Assembly (NCBI GenBank): GCA_963662395.1
Contig: OY759511.1
Coordinates: forward strand, 3,286,001 to 3,350,000
Length of the DNA stretch: 64,000 nt
Direction: 5' to 3'
Source of the DNA: JAPOXR01 sp963662395
GTDB lineage: Bacteria > Pseudomonadota > Alphaproteobacteria > Rhodobacterales > Rhodobacteraceae
The position numbers were made by a program, and so were the translations under genes. Shown here piece by piece: positions 63,187 through 64,000 of this stretch (positions are counted from its first letter, which is position 1; each line of letters begins with the position of its first letter). The notes below the pieces were generated by a model. The model was given only the letters and a program-made list of their open reading frames with translations. It ran no database searches and was not told the origin of the DNA.

Positions 63187-64000
63187 TCACCTCGACGTCG
63201 CCGTCTTTGGCAGTTTATCGATCAGGGCTGAGGTGAATGCCGCGATTTGTCCCGACGTCCCCTTATTGACGACGCGCCGCAATGCGGCCCCGACAGCTTT
63301 GTCATCATCTTTGAACTTCTCCATATCGTGGAGTTCGGCTTGCAGGTCCAAGGACGACGCAGTTCCTGTTGTGACATCGGTCGCTTCTTCTGGAGTCGCT
63401 TCCTCCACACAAACTTCATCGGTTGGCCGCCGATTCACCGCCGATGACCCTTGGCCGGTATCGACTCTAGATGGCATCGAAAGCAGAGACGGTTGCGCCA
63501 GCGAAGTCTCAATTTCATCTTCGATAAGCATCAGGTCAGCCCTCCGCTTGATCAGCAAAGTCTGGCCAGATTCAAGCGTCAACCACTGCCATTGAAAATT
63601 GCCATCTGGCGAGGTTATCGGATCGCGCGCCACTTTGGCGGGTCCAAGGCCCCGAACGTAGAGACCCCCGTCTCTCGTGCGCACTAGAGTATCGGCGCGT
63701 CTGGACGGTGCCGACCAACGTAGTAGATCGGGATAACGATGGCCATCCGGACGCTCGCCAAACGCAACCTTTACCAACCGATTAGCCTCAGAACGGAATA
63801 ACTCCGCATCCAGCAACTGCGCTTTCGGCTCTGCCTCCGCGAGCGCACCGGCGAGCGCACCGGCCATCGACGCAATCGTATCAGTATCCGTGCCTAGTTC
63901 ATTTACCGCGATACGCATGGCCTCCTCCGGTTCAGCTTCGCACCACAACAAACCGACCGATGCGACTGCGGTCAGCATCCCGCTGCCTCTCCGCGCTGGA
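63187..64000 (-). CDS. ADP-ribosylglycohydrolase-like protein, C-terminal part; 5' end outside window
   Basis: The frame is open to the window end; an ATG at 63978 is probably internal. MRIAVNELGTDTDTIASMAG and ALAGALAE carry the GTDTDT metal-binding motif of ADP-ribosylglycohydrolases. The last 180 residues are an acidic extension with SGQTLLIKRRADLMLIED, TSSLDLQAELHDME-like and GTSGQIAAFTSALIDKLPKT segments of unknown role. Such enzymes remove ADP-ribose from proteins or small molecules and occur in some defence loci. The catalytic N-terminal half is not visible. Confidence 0.6.
   Translation of the reverse strand, partial: PARRGSGMLTAVASVGLLWCEAEPEEAMRIAVNELGTDTDTIASMAGALAGALAEAEPKAQLLDAELFRSEANRLVKVAFGERPDGHRYPDLLRWSAPSRRADTLVRTRDGGLYVRGLGPAKVARDPITSPDGNFQWQWLTLESGQTLLIKRRADLMLIEDEIETSLAQPSLLSMPSRVDTGQGSSAVNRRPTDEVCVEEATPEEATDVTTGTASSLDLQAELHDMEKFKDDDKAVGAALRRVVNKGTSGQIAAFTSALIDKLPKTATSR

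Noticed and set aside
1..64000. CRISPR arrays, rRNA and tRNA genes
   Set aside because: No regularly spaced repeats, rRNA-like segments or tRNA-like T-arm and acceptor patterns were recognised by eye.

Overview
The window looks like the chromosome of a GC-rich alphaproteobacterium. The inference rests on high GC, the style of the sugar-acid catabolic genes, FrcBCA-type sugar transport and a PilNOPQR type IVb pilus operon. No rRNA, tRNA or CRISPR array was recognised, so no finer placement is possible.

Layout. (1) 1-5464: end of a regulator-like solute-binding protein, then a co-directional operon of an M24 peptidase-like protein, E1 alpha and E1 beta of a 2-oxo-acid dehydrogenase, and an E2 split over two genes. 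(2) 6146-7836: an AT-richer two-gene cassette, AAA ATPase plus TOPRIM-like DUF3226 protein, a probable defence module. (3) 8089-16704: a sugar or polyol locus with a ribose/fructose-type ABC transporter, two Gfo/Idh/MocA dehydrogenases, a GMC oxidoreductase and an unusual fusion of a winged-helix DNA-binding region to a family-1 solute-binding protein. (4) 16850-20771: remnants of a tyrosine recombinase, a Panacea-type antitoxin with a nearby toxin-like remnant, an EcoRII-type restriction enzyme, an amber-interrupted HTH gene and a higBA locus with a truncated toxin. (5) 21031-30900: insertion elements and broken genes around one intact IlvD/Edd dehydratase. It contains an IS1595-family element inside a DUF3800 gene, a TnpB gene bounded by IS1595-like inverted repeats, and remnants of a second ATPase/TOPRIM pair, DUF488 and AlbA_2-type genes. 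(6) 31399-41170: a YhaO/YhaN (SbcCD-like) pair with a frameshift in yhaN, an orphan DNA methyltransferase, and a 2.47-kb IS1595-family transposon carrying a methyltransferase-HNH gene, inserted with a perfect 8-bp duplication into a GIY-YIG-like gene. (7) 41502-51788: MltB-type transglycosylase, a frameshifted PPOX-type flavoprotein, a MaoC-like dehydratase and the intact pilNOPQR operon. (8) 52045-64000: two IS4-family copies that broke a small conserved gene and the retropepsin gene after it, an IS1634-type transposase remnant, a pilR fragment, an intact Gabija system (gajAB), IS3 and group II intron remnants, an alkyltransferase-like gene and the end of an ADP-ribosylglycohydrolase-like gene.

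How the parts fit. Metabolic and pilus genes are uninterrupted and often overlap by a few bases, so they look under selection. Frameshifts, nonsense codons and insertions fall almost entirely in defence, toxin and mobile genes. The two defence modules that remain whole are the DUF3226 cassette and Gabija. The most unusual items are the HTH/solute-binding fusion (with a paralogue ending at the window start), the split E2 in which one half has lost its catalytic motif, the TnpB unit inside IS1595-type ends, and the methyltransferase-HNH cargo transposon.
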